A stretch of DNA of 64,000 nt from the NCBI RefSeq assembly GCF_023101765.2, contig NC_064237.1, positions 2,719,501 through 2,783,500 of the forward strand, in the 5' to 3' direction. Source of the DNA: Spodoptera frugiperda (Eukaryota; Arthropoda; Insecta; Lepidoptera; Noctuidae). Position numbers and translations under genes: made by a program. Below, piece by piece: positions 12,048 through 23,381 of this stretch (positions within the stretch are counted from its first letter, which is position 1; every line of letters begins with the position of its first letter). Under the pieces are notes generated by a model that was not told the DNA's origin, searched no databases, and saw only the letters and a program-made list of their open reading frames with translations.

Positions 12048-12160
12048 TCCAAGACTTCTCCCGCCATAGGCGAAGCGAGAGAGTAGCAACTCTTACTGAC
12101 TAAATACCAATGTTCCTTCTGTGTTTAGTGATATCACTAGGTAGTCCGCACTATCAGCCA
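12048..12160 (-). repeat. Dispersed repeat R1 copy
   Basis: Minus-orientation R1: ACTTCTCCCGCCATAGGCGA, then ACTCTTACTGACTAAATACC, ending ACTAGGTAGTCCGCA. The sequence is degraded relative to the copy at 32.37 kb. Confidence 0.65.
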
Positions 12161-12276
12161 TCAGCCGTACTGGTCACCCATCTTTTAGTCTGATGGCTCT
12201 TTGAGGCGCGCGCGGAACGCAAATAGCATTGGTACATGGCATACGGCGAGCTACCCTTGGTCGCTGTCCGCAGCAC

Positions 12277-12435
12277 TTACGTGGCCGGAGAGTACGGCCG
12301 TGAGGAGGTTTGTATCTCTACGCCCCGCCTCCTCCTTTTAGCAACTGCTTCGTAGAAGGAGGAGACGGCATCCCAATCCCTCTCACTCCGCAACATGGGA
12401 ATATGCGCCTCTAGCATGGCTTGATAATAGTCAAG
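12277..12435 (-). mobile_element. Relic of a LINE reverse transcriptase C-terminus
   Basis: A minus-strand frame of 52 codons ends at a TAA (12279-12277). It contains YQAMLEAHIPML, SERDWDAVSSFYEAVAKRRR and a polar tail. An amphipathic segment with RDWDAV..FYE followed by a basic, polar tail resembles the extreme C-terminus of R1/R2-type or similar non-LTR retrotransposon polyproteins. Upstream the frame is cut by the MITE at 12445. The assignment is by remembered pattern only and could be wrong. Confidence 0.4.
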
Positions 12436-12444
12436 TTCCATTAA

Positions 12445-12640
12445 ACCCCGTATTCATGGTAAACATTTGTTAACAACAGTTGCTACAGAACAGTTGTTGG
12501 TGAGCGGCGAGAATGTTCTCGCAACTATGTTTAAATTTCAACACAAATCTGCAACACGCAGTTTGCCAGCAATTGTTGACAGCAACTCCGCAAATATTCA
12601 ACTTACTTGCTAAACAAATGTTTACCGTGAATACGGGGCT
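12445..12640. mobile_element. MITE with CCCCGTATTCA termini
   Basis: The left end CCCCGTATTCATGGTAAACA and the reverse complement of the right end, CCCCGTATTCACGGTAAACA, form terminal inverted repeats of about 27 bp around a 195-bp non-coding body. I cannot identify a clear target duplication. It appears to interrupt the LINE relic to its left. Confidence 0.75.
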
Positions 12641-13009
12641 TTCATATAGTAATCAATTTATTTGCCTAAATTATCTCAATCTGTTGTAGGTAAAAATAAA
12701 ACAAATATTGGTTATTTCGCAACACACAAACATAACAAGCTATGCTATGACTAACCTCCGAAGTTCGCACCAAAGGTCTAACGTGTAATGCTTACTGTTC
12801 AAGGGCGCCGATCAAAAAGTAGTTACATTAAAATTTAACCCACATGTAGAGCAACTGGCCGGCCACACCGATCTTGACAAATGGACGACTCAAATGGCAA
12901 GCCTTATCTGATAGTGGCTGACGTGACGTGACACCGCCCTCGCCTACTGAAATATGGACCAGGTTATTGTAGCTTTTAGATAATATGTATATTTTTTTAT
13001 TCCACCTGT

Positions 13010-13175
13010 GGCCAGTGGCGCCACGATGAATATTACCTATAGCAAGCGTTATTTCACGGTGATTTTGTAAGAGGACATGGCCGTGGGGTCCCGTGCCACG
13101 ACGAATAATTCATAATTCAACAAGTATTGTTTCACGCTGATTTTCTATAAGGCTTTGGCCGTGGTATTGCTCCGG
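13010..13175. repeat. Imperfect tandem duplication, about 80-bp unit
   Basis: Two adjacent units share CCACGATGAAT / CCACGACGAAT, GTTATTTCACGGTGATTTT / GTTTCACGCTGATTTT and GGCCGTGG. Divergence between the units is considerable. It is non-coding, probably part of a transposable element. Confidence 0.55.
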
Positions 13176-13682
13176 TCGTGTTAGTCCACCTATGCTGTAT
13201 ATATAGTTATAGGTATAATTGTAATATGAAGTTTAATAAGTGGGAATGTTACATATAGGAATTTTCTTTACACTGAAAAACTTACTTAGTGTCAATCCAT
13301 AAGTTTACCTTAGGCAGGTAAAGGAAAGGAGGATCAAAAGTCTACAGACTAACTCATGCCTTCGAATTTTATTTAACTCTTTATGCACATGAATTACATA
13401 GGTGGGCTTAATGCCGTAGGCACTACTAGCCAAACCTTTAGGTGATGCAATAAAAAACCGTAGGTGCATGCAAATTAAGAAAAGCTCAAGTGGAGAAAAA
13501 ATAAATATAACTTACACAAATATACACCAAAATATAATTAAATAATATAGAAACATAATAAACCTACATAATAACTTTAATACGCATACATAAATATATA
13601 CATACTACTTATAGTGAAGATCTGAAGACCTGACAACCTCTTCAAAAGAAGCTCCCGAATTATACTTATTACATTAAATTAT

Positions 13683-13770
13683 TAACCCGTAGTATGCCGA
13701 GAGCTAGTCTGACACTCTCTGGCCTAAGGCGAGAGAAGGTACTGAAATTTTCCACCCTTAAAAAAAGTAT
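13683..13770 (+). repeat. Dispersed repeat R1 fragment
   Basis: GAGCTAGTCTGACACTCTCT then GGCCTAAGGCGAGAGAAGG and TTTTCCACCCTTAAAA match the 3' half of R1. Confidence 0.6.
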
Positions 13771-14492
13771 GCCGACAGCTCACGCGAGACACAATGTGTT
13801 TTCTATAGTGTCTCATATAGTGAAATACAAGAGCCCTCGCCAAAAAAACAACCAAGATTAATCTTCATTTTCGAAACCATTGACTTGCTCTCAGTAAAGT
13901 ATGTAATATATGTAGGTACTCTAAACACCTATTGTAGCCTAGTTTTAAATGCAGTCATTCGTAAAACTATAAAGCACAAGTAACATTATAAATGAACATG
14001 TCCAAAACTATAATATCAGATAGTCCAACCTTGTTAGCTCGTGACCTGACTGATCTAGTTCTTTAGATTGTAGCGAAATTAAAACCTTATTGTGTGCACT
14101 AAATCCAGTCTAGATTTGTATTGCTTAAGTTGGGTGTTAAAATAAGTAAATATAAGTCTGCGTGACACCTAGAGTAAATAACAGTTTTGTTATAACGAAT
14201 ATGGCTGAGTAAAATCGAATACTGAATAAAATGTATGGCTGCCTAGAGTAAAATTAAAACGTATGGTAAGGAGATTATTTTCAAAATTAATCTCTAAAAT
14301 TATATTATTTACTAAAACAAGGTTTCAAGACATTTCAAATAAATAATACAGTCTGGTTTTCAGATAAAATAAGTATAAAAAGCCATTTTGATTATAGAAG
14401 AAATAAAAAAAAGAACAAACTTTTAGGGCATCTCATTGTTTTTCAGAGGTTCGGTGCCAGTACTAAAGTTTTCTATGTGAAACCTTTCTATA

Positions 14493-14842
14493 TCTTTATA
14501 TATATAATTCTTCTGTAAGTGTGTATGTCATTGAACTTCTCTTAAACGACAAGACCGATTTTGATGATTTTTTTTGTGTGTGTTCAAGAGGATCTGAGAA
14601 TGGTTTAGATTCACAATTTTGTCCGCTGGACAATGTTTTTTTATTTAATTTATTAGTAGTTGTTGATTTTGGAAACATTGGATCAGACAGACGGCGCTAC
14701 CATCGCAGGGTCAAATATTAATGACGTTAGATTTGTCATAACATTTGAATAATAATTTTCATCAAAATGGTCCAGAATATTTTAGCTTATTAAAAAAAAA
14801 TTAAAGACGTGTAGACAGGACAACGTCTGTCGGGTCCGCTAG
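14493..14842 (+). mobile_element. Non-autonomous Helitron
   Basis: Starts TCTTTATATATATAATTCTT after an A (14492) and ends GTCTGTCGGGTCCGCTAG before a T (14843). This gives the 5'-TC...CTAG-3' signature inserted between A and T. The CCGATTTTGATGATTTTTT block after the head is typical of arthropod Helitron 5' regions. Length is 350 bp, with no Rep/helicase coding capacity. Confidence 0.8.
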
Positions 14843-14896
14843 TGCCTATATAAAAAGGTTTCATTACCAACTAAAAAGTATGCAACCACAGGAATA

Positions 14897-15034
14897 AAAA
14901 TAGAAAAGAGCATACTCCTTTTTAAAAAAAAAGGCCGGCAACGCACCTGTGACTCCTCTGGTGTTGCGGGTGTCCATGGGCGGCGCTGATCGCTTACCAA
15001 GGTGACTCGTTTGCTCGTTTGCCTCCTATTCCTA
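14897..15034 (-). repeat. Dispersed repeat R4 copy
   Basis: Read on the minus strand: AGGAGGCAAACGAGCAAACG, GCGATCAGCGCCGCCCATGG, ACACCCGCAACACCAGAGGA and GTGCGTTGCCGGCC, then T/A runs. The same family is at 21.43, 29.18, 60.93 and, in part, 62.52 kb. Confidence 0.75.
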
Positions 15035-15084
15035 AAAAAAAGAATAAAAATACTGTCCAATTTTGACGAAAAAATATCTGTATA

Positions 15085-16859
15085 TAGTCCATTGAAATGT
15101 TACATGAGCTTTACATTTTTTAGAGGACGCAATTTTATTTTTTGAACATGTGGGGGGCCAATAGAAGCTTAACTTGAAGTTTGTGGGGTCGCCACCCTTG
15201 TCCCTCGGCCGCCATTTTGGAAAAAGGGATGGAAACACTTTTTTTGCTATATCTCGGAAACTATGCATCGTAATAAAATTTTTAAAATCATAATTTGTAG
15301 AAAATTATTTTGCCTACAAATATGTTTATATAACTTTTTGCCCTAAATTAACAATTAAAGAAGTTATAAGTAAAAAAGTGAAAATTTTTTAATAAAATTT
15401 TCTCTTTTGCTCTATAACTTTTTTTTTACATTTTATAAATAAATGGCTTCAGACCAATCTTGTAGAATATTTTTCGAGAAAAATTTTTCCCTACATCTGT
15501 TTTCAATTTCATTCATTAGAAACTCAGTTACAGCACTCCGAAGTTAACCGTGTTCGTCAAATTAGTCCAGTCAAATAGGCTTAAATTTGGTAAGAATCTC
15601 GGAATACGAGATACCCAGCTGTAAGTTTGTATATACTTGTATATTGACCCCCTAAAACTTGTCTCAAAACCATGGTATATATGGTAGGGTGTAAGCAACT
15701 CTTAAAATTCAGGGTCAAAGGTCCCAAAAATCGTATTTTTGCGGTTTTTTGGAAATATCTCATTTCCTATGGGTTTTTGGTATTTGTATTCATTATTAAT
15801 ATTGTAGAATACAAAATTCTCTACAACTTTTGTCTAAATTTTTTTTTATACGGTGAACCGTTTTCGAGATAGAGGGCGGAGAACGCGCGGTCACTGCATC
15901 ACATCAGACATTTTTTTTTTCAGCTAACCTATCCGTGATGGTTGGTTATGGATAGGACATTAAAAAAGACGTTATAGTTTCTAAAACCATTTTTCGTCAA
16001 ATTCAATTGTTTGAAAGATAGACGCTTCCAAAGTGGAAAATTGACCGTGCGTTCTCCGCCCTCTAACTCGACAACGGTTTATCATATAAAAAAAAATTTA
16101 GACAACAGTTGTAGAGAATTTTGTATTCTACAATATTGATAATGAATACAAATACCAAAAACCCATAGGAAATGAGTTATTTCCAAAAAACCGCAAAAGA
16201 ACGATTTTTGGGACCTTTGACCCTGAATTTTAAGAGTTGCTTACACCCTACTATATATACCATGGTTTTGAGACAAGTTTTAGGGGGTCAATATACAAGT
16301 ATATACAAACTTACAGCTGGGTATCTCGCATTCCGAGATTCTTACCTAATTTAACCTTATTTGACTGGACTAATTTGACGAACCCGGTTAACTTCGGAGC
16401 GCTGTAACTGAGTTTCTAATGAATGAAATTGAAAACAGTTGTAGGGAAAAAAATTCTAGAAAAAATATTCTACAAGATTGGTCTGAAGCCATTTATTTAT
16501 AAAATGTAAAAAAACGTTATAGAGCAAAAAGAAAATTTTATTAAAAATTTTTCACTTTTTTACTTATAACTTCTTTAATTGTTAATTTAGGGCAAAAAGT
16601 TATATAAACATATTTGTAGGCAAAATAATTTTCTACAAATTATGATTTTAAAAATTTTATTACGATGCATAGTTTCCGAGATATAGCAAAAAAAGTGTTT
16701 CCATCCCTTTTTCCAAGATGGCGGCCGAGGGACAAGGGTGGCGACCCCACAAACTTCAAGTTAAGCTTCTATTGACCCCCCTACATGATCAAAAAATAAA
16801 ATTGCGTCCTCTAAGAAATGCATTATTCGGCCCTCAAATTGTAACATTTCAATGGACTA
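15085..16859. mobile_element. Long inverted repeat (foldback-type element), 1.78 kb
   Basis: The left arm 15085-15893 is the reverse complement of the right arm 16042-16859, around a spacer of about 148 bp. The arms begin TAGTCCATTGAAATGTTAC and match base for base over long stretches, with scattered substitutions and small indels (about 95% identity by eye). Examples are the ATATCTCGGAAACTATGCAT, GGTCGCCACCCTTGTCCCTC and TAGAGGGCGGAGAACGC blocks in both arms. Open frames in the arms (for example 15032-15268 on the minus strand and 16172-16354 on the plus strand) are mirror images and resemble no protein. It is most likely a non-autonomous foldback or long-TIR transposon. No target duplication was identified. 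Confidence 0.85.
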
Positions 16860-18942
16860 ATAACCTTTTATTGAAAAAAGAAATGTAGAAAAAAATAACT
16901 TTAATGGCATCTCGCAATTTTTTTGAGGTAAGTTGCCAGTAATATTCAGTGTCTAATAACTTTTCTCAAAAGAGGTTTTATTCATCTCATTTTGCTATAG
17001 AGGTACATATTATTTACATTACACCTTGTTTTATCTACATCAACTTAATTTGTAAACAAATGTGTAACCAAACCATTAATTTAATTCATTGACCCTCCTT
17101 GTCTTAGAACAATACCATATTTCTAATGGCCAACAAAACGCCCACGCGACAGCTGTATGAGATAATATCGACCATCGCACATTTATGTATCTGTCAAATA
17201 GTTACAAGTATGCAATAATACCATTGTCAAAACTTACAACTGATTATCTATGTGTTTTAATAACATACTATGTACTATGATTAGTTTATCATGCTTGAAA
17301 GCTATAATTTTCGTAGGGGATTGACAGCATAAATAAATGTAGGTAATAATGAACTTATCGGGAAATAATGCAGGTCTCACGAGGCCATTTATATTTTGGT
17401 AGCTCTAATTTACCTTTATATAATTGCAGGATCAGATTAAAATGCATTTAGTTGTTAGGTACATAGTTCATTAATCAAATTATCCATAGTTCATTAAAAA
17501 TAACTCTGTTTTTTACGTTTATATTAATTTGATTTTGGAGCCATTTAAAAAACAAAACTTAATTATGGAGTGTCAGGTGAAAGGATGTATGTATACCAAC
17601 GAAACTTTTGGGACAACAATTATAATAGCAAAATTATCAAGACATCCAAGAGGCTGGTCTTGCTACGTTTTTGATATCTAGCCGTTTAAATGGTCCTGCT
17701 TACAGAACGGACTCTGGATAATGTTTACCTATCAAGGACTGGACTCCAAGTGACTGGTATTTTGGTCTTACTATTAAAACATTCCCTGGTCCAAGGTCCA
17801 AGCGAATATTTTGCGTCTTACTGTCTTACATAATATTTTTCTCATAGCGCCCGTGACATATGATTGACAGTCAGAAGTCGTACCGGGTAATTAAAGGCAA
17901 CAAGTTTGAACCGTGATACCTGTACCGCATGAGTCAGAGACTGACATTAAACCATCTGCGGAAATATAACAGTTCGTGCTCAAAATGATTGGATGAAAAA
18001 ATCTAGATTAAAGTTTAAGTATAGAATATATTCCTTTAAGTAGTTTTAGAATACCTATAGTCGTATAAAAACTATGCAACTTGCTGAATCATTTTAGTTA
18101 TTAGTAGGTCTATTGTATTTTAGGTAGATGCACCTATATATCTTCTGTGTTTATTCATGACTGTTTCCTCATTGGTTATATTGGGTGAAGCAAATTAACT
18201 GAATCATTAATAATAGGAGAGATATCCCATCCATGACATTCATTTATTAGCATAAGACTTTTTTTTTTGTAAGAAATAACAAAGAAACACAGTTTATTTG
18301 CATTGTTATAAAATATTGCAGGCAAAACAAGAAAATAATTTAAAAAGTAAATAAATAAGCAACACACCGCAAAAATGCCAGTGCTCAAATAAAATGCTAA
18401 AATGCATTGTATTTCTTAAATAATAGTAACGTATAATTGCAAAGCTCACTTTATAAACTTGTATCACACATCTCAACATAACATCATAAAGTTCATAACA
18501 CTCTTATACCTACTCGAAGGTTTTAATTACAGTAATTACAATGCGTAAACTCGATCGGCACGCATTGTTTTGGCCGGCCGCCATTGTATCGTGAAGACAC
18601 AATTCGTTCCCGGATCCTTGCAGCGTCATGTGTTAAAGTTCTTTTCATTTCTGTTACATATTTGTTCAAGGTCCGACGCCCACATCCGTCTGAACTGAAC
18701 GTGGGAATACAGCTGTTATTGTTCTATATGTACATGTACTATGGGGGTCACATGCGCCTGACCACCACTAAGTTAATGTTTGGATGCATCTGATGAGATC
18801 CGGTCTAGCCCCACCCCATGAACTTTAATTGACGAATGAAGCGGGTGGTGGGCATGCCACCGCTGGCGCAAGTAGCAGAATAATACCAAATGCACCACTG
18901 GCACAGGGATTACACATGTTGCATCACAAAGCTGCACGTTAA
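16860..18942. other. Gene-free stretch
   Basis: AT-rich intergenic DNA. I see no open frame with protein character, no repeat that recurs in the window and no RNA gene. Confidence 0.4.
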
Positions 18943-19590
18943 GGCCTCGGCCTCGAATTTTGCGGGCAGCGGGGCGGCAGCGGCGGCGGCGCGGGAGCGG
19001 CAGGATCTTATGCGTATAATCAAATGGACCGGTTTTCGAACACAGCGGCGGCGGAGCGGCGCAGGAGCGGGCAACGAGCGGTGCACTCCAGTCAAGCGGT
19101 GACCGCCCGCGTTGCGCGTCTGCATTGTAGTATAGTGTTGTGTACCTACATTTTTTTGTGACGTATCAAAATGTCCTCGGACGATATACCTCTAAATCGT
19201 TTTGGATTAATTCTAGACACTAAATCACTCTTGATAGTTTCAAGAATATAGTCAAAAGTTTCTACACTCATTCTGGTGTAGTCGTAGAATTTGTTTGGAA
19301 AATAAAAATGATTTGTTATGTCAAATAAAATATTTATAGAATAATTAGTAACTAATGCGATGCGAGCGTTAGGAATAAATTTGAATCAAAAAGATGTTGT
19401 CGCCGTTTTTCACACATTTCGTTCGCTAATAAAAACAAATATCTCGACAACACAACCACGAACACAACACTACACCGCTGTAGTGCCGCGCGATCTGACG
19501 CTAGTTTCGAGAACGGGTCCGCGATGCCCGCCCCGCTCCCGCGCCGCCGCCGCTGCCGCCCCGCTGCCCGCAAAATTCGAGGCCGAGGCC
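18943..19590. mobile_element. DNA transposon with perfect 58-bp GC-rich TIRs (PIF/Harbinger-like TSD)
   Basis: The first 58 bp (GGCCTCGGCCTCGAATTTTG, then GCGGCGGCG-rich DNA to GGGAGCGG) are an exact reverse complement of the last 58 bp. Both sides are flanked by TAA (18940-18942 and 19591-19593), a 3-bp target duplication as in PIF/Harbinger elements. The 648-bp body has no transposase. Two short frames face each other from inside the termini: ATG at 19171 (26 codons, MSSDDIPLNRFGLIL...) and a minus-strand ATG at 19417 (21 codons, MCEKRRQHLFD...). They may be remnants of the 5' ends of two genes of a deleted parent; that part is inference. Confidence 0.85.
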
Positions 19591-19593
19591 TAA

Positions 19594-21429
19594 CGCTTTT
19601 CTATTTGATGAGACATTTATCGGGTATGGCTTAATGTTTTTGCTGGGTTCAAGCAATAAAATTTTAAAATGATCATTCAGATCTGTCCGCCACTGTACAT
19701 AGATATACGTACCTGTTCCACGTACATAGGTTAGGTATGTAAGGTGAGATGCTAACACAGGTAGCGACGATCGTTTGGACGTGATTGTCATAAACTGCGT
19801 AATCTTACGTAGACATCTTGCAATAAAAATGTTGAATGAACTGTCTCAGTTGAGGGTTTATTTCTTTTTCAGTTTAAGTTAGTGTAGGTTGCTGTCGGTG
19901 TCTTTTTGGTCGTTTTATAGCGACTGATAACGTGAATTCTGAAAATAGAAGGAATAACGTTCGAATTTTAAATGTGTGTGTTTTTTTATCTAGGTGTAAT
20001 AACCAGGACCTACCTACACAAGTATACATACGATGTGGATTGCGCTGCCAATTTTTTTTAGACGACTAGAATATTAAATAAATTCTGAAATGAAAAAAGC
20101 CTTATTATATTGTCAAGTTTAAAGAAACTCAATATAGAGTAACTATCAAAGAATTTATTTGCAAAATGAAGCTGACATTGAAGTAAAAATTGAGTAGGTT
20201 ACCAGGAACAATAAAAAAAGAGTAAGTAAGTGTTGCCTTATTTTACGTCACACAAAACGAGTACGGCGTAAACAAGTCGATTAAGTCATAATTTAATTAA
20301 AATGACTCTGGGACAACATTTCTGTTTTATATTAAAAGATCTGGTTCAGATGTAGGCGTCAGTCATATAAAATTTAAGTCTGTAATCAAGGTTGATCGAC
20401 TTCGAATAATCGATACGAAGTCGCGAGCTGTGAATCGATTACTCTTAATAATTTATATCGAGTTGCAAGGTGGGTCGGTCTATTTGTTATCGAATCGAAT
20501 GATTCTGATATGTAAAGTTGATGTAACGAGTAATAATCTAGTTACGTATATGGGAAGGTATTATGATACGCGGTTGCTTTGAAGGATACGGTTGGTAATG
20601 AGATTACCCGGAATAAAAGGTGGTTATGTCCATACTTGTCGAAGGCTTAGGCGTCGGACTGGACACTGGTCCTTGGCAGTTGCCCACCAACCTGTAATCT
20701 TATTAAACCTAAGTGCACAGACTCGTCAACATTGACATTTAGAAGCTGACTGTAAATGCTGCTTGCAAGACATTTGATGGATTACATTACAGGTGAAGCT
20801 GAAAAAGTTAAGCTTTTTTTTATTTATTTTATTTTTGGTAGACAAATGAAAGGCCAACTAGAAATTGTAGTCGTTTGGTGACTGGAGGCTTTGTGAATGT
20901 TCTCAAGTTTTAAAGGGTCGTTGATCTATATCGTTAACTTTGTCACATATTTTAGTGCTTACTTATTCTAGGATAGGGACTTAGTCGCATAGGCAATGAT
21001 TATGGAATGTCTGTCTAAAATTGTGAAAGATTCATAGACAACGTTTAAGAGAATTCTCGACTACACAAATTTTTTATGTTGAATGCGAATGAAATGTTCG
21101 ATATCAACACCGCCCAATTGTCCCGATAACTCCGATCTTACTATCAACATCATATTTGCGCAACTTTGAACTTTATTCACACATTGTGAGAGTATTTAAA
21201 TTGTATCATTGTGTTAAGAATGCAGGTCAAAAGGGGCAATTTGTTGAAAAGGCCAAACAAGGTAACGAACACCTTGGCTTGTAGAGTACCTGCACCTACC
21301 TACTTACCTACCTACCGCGAGCTTTTATTTAGTAGCTTGAGTCAGATTTACTTTACCTCGGAATTTGTATATCATGTTTAATCTTGAAATTCTAAACAAT
21401 TAATGGACATTTCATTGCATTAATATAAT
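19594..21429. other. Gene-free stretch
   Basis: No supported gene or RNA. A short CCTA/CTTA simple repeat occurs at 21294-21316. The rest is unremarkable AT-rich DNA. Confidence 0.4.
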
Positions 21430-21574
21430 GGAATTGGTGGCAAACGAGTAGTCTGGTCACCTGATGGTAAGCGATCAGCATCGCCCATGGACACCCGCAA
21501 CACCACACACAAAGACACAGGTGCGTTGCCGGCCTTTTAAAAAGGAGTACGCTCTTTTCTTGAAGGTTTGAAAT
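21430..21574 (+). repeat. Dispersed repeat R4, well-preserved copy
   Basis: GGAATTGGTGGCAAACGAGT, TCACCTGATGGTAAGCGATC, GCCCATGGACACCCGCAACA, ACAGGTGCGTTGCCGGCC, then AAAAAGGAGTACGCTCTTTT. This is the best copy of R4 in the window. It may be SINE- or Helitron-derived; I see no TIRs. Confidence 0.75.
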
Positions 21575-21983
21575 GAACCTGATTATTAAACACTTATTAT
21601 AATGAATGTTTCGTAGCCATTAATAGTTATTGAATTAGTTTACAGATCAGTGCCTCCATAAATTAATAAATCAATCGGATGTAGCATGGTGCCGCGCCCG
21701 TCACAACAAAGGTGTCCGATTGGCCTCGGATTATGGCCACTCTAATTGCTGTGAGCGCACTCAAATACTTGGATTAACTAAATCTTGGTGTGTGGTACAT
21801 ATTCTGCAGAACTGCATTTGCCAAAGTTAAACATACGAGTGCGATTAAACTTTTAAAATGGGTATACATTTCGTTATTTATTATCCATGTTTAATTTATG
21901 TTACCAAAAAGAACTCCAAAAATGTTTGTATATTGTATGTACCTAGTAAAAGAAATTACCAGCAGTTTCGCACATAATGTTCT

Positions 21984-22116
21984 TTTTTTTTAAGGGGAGA
22001 TAATCATCCAATGACCAGAGAGAGCGTCAGATTCTTACTGAATAAAAATCCCATTTCTACTCCTGCTTTTCGAACCGGAGCCTCGGTAAACCCGCTAGGT
22101 AGTCCGCAGCTCCAGA
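21984..22116 (-). repeat. Dispersed repeat R1 copy
   Basis: Minus-orientation R1 with AGGGGAGATAATCATCCAAT, CCCATTTCTACTCCTGCTTT, CGGAGCCTCGGTAAACCCGC and TAGGTAGTCCGCAGCTCC. Confidence 0.75.
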
Positions 22117-22616
22117 TTTATGTTCCTAGAAAGGCAATTTATCACTAGGAATTAGTCAAAATCCTGCTATTTATTTTACCAAACAATCTTTTAGCCTCCT
22201 ATAACTTCACTCCGGAATCTCCGATACCTTGCACCACAGCACACACAAACCGGCTGACAGAGCACACCTGTGTGATTTTGCACAACACCGTTCCACTTTA
22301 AGTGACAAGATCGCTCATAGAAACGCTATCTATTCGAGAAATTCATAACGTATGTGTACCTACTGTGGCGTGTTGCGACACTACCGTATGTGTACCGAAA
22401 TGTTACGCCGCTGCCCGGTAACTTGTTACACGGATAAGGTATGAAGTATGAAATTGATCGATATTGTAGCTTTAATCCGATGTTGGTTGTAGATAGTAAA
22501 ACATTCCCCGCGTTCTATTTTGTGCAATGTCTACTTTTTATTAGTAAATTATTAATCTATGGGAAAGTTCATAAATAGTTTTGGACAGACTGACTATTAT
22601 TTATTTCTATATTTTT

Positions 22617-22850
22617 AACCCCCGACGCAAAAAGAGGGGTGTTATAAGTTTGACGTGTCTGTCTGTCTGTCTGTCTGTCTGTGGCATCGTAACTCCCGAA
22701 CGGATGCAGTGATTTCAATTTAGTCGCCCAACGCGACGTATTTTTTTTTTTAGAATTATTAGTACATTCTTAGGTACTTTAAGATTAAGTTTCTTTCATT
22801 ATTTTTTACTTTTTAAAGGGAAATTAAGTTTTTGTGTCGGGGGTTTTTTA
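22617..22850. mobile_element. MITE-like element with CCCCCGAC termini and GTCT microsatellite
   Basis: The left end AACCCCCGACGCAAAAAGAG pairs with the right end TTTTTGTGTCGGGGGTTTTT. Inside are GGGGTGTTATAAGTTTGACG and a (GTCT)n run at 22660-22681, then GGCATCGTAACTCCCGAACG. This organisation is common in moth genomes. Non-coding. Confidence 0.65.
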
Positions 22851-23245
22851 AATTTTTAATTTAATTTTTTTTGACATGTGAATGATTTGAATTTGTCTTT
22901 GACTCGTGGTCAAAGAAGTCTCGGTCTCGGTCGAAGAAGTCTCGTGGTGAAGTTCTAAATAGTTAAAATATGGAAACGTATAATAGCGGAACCGTTAAGT
23001 ATTTCTAACTGTCCCTGGTTGCATTACATTACATAGGAAAATTATATAATCACACCCACTGAAACTAATTATTACAATTTTAAATGATGTAATAGCGTAT
23101 TGTTCTACTCTTCTACTTTTTTCTTTTCGTCGATCTACTAAGCCAGTATCAAGGAACGAACTAACTTTTATTGAATAAAGTATAGGGATAAGTAGTTGAT
23201 TCAATTTTATTATACTCTATTTTAGTCTTCAATTACGCTATCGAT

Positions 23246-23381
23246 AGAACTTGAAACGGGATATTCATCATGTTTATTTATGTCCATGAGTTTCAAAATT
23301 TGGTACGTGCAACAATGCCGAAATATCAGAACTCTCATAGACATAAATAAATCATGGTAAATATCCCGTTTCAAGTTCTAA
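23246..23381. mobile_element. MITE M2, short copy
   Basis: Inverted ends GAACTTGAAACGGGATATTC and, at the right, ATATCCCGTTTCAAGTTC enclose TGTTTATTTATGTCCATGAG and its inverted counterpart CATAGACATAAATAAATC. It is related to the M2 hairpin at 27.7 kb but more diverged. Confidence 0.75.

Noticed and set aside
15032..15268. Frames in the palindrome arms (also 15581-15763 and 16172-16354) as transposase pieces
   Set aside because: The frames are mirror copies in both arms and resemble no transposase; they reflect arm sequence only.
22660..22681. (GTCT)n run as a CRISPR-like or other functional array
   Set aside because: Simple microsatellite inside a MITE-like element; no spacers.
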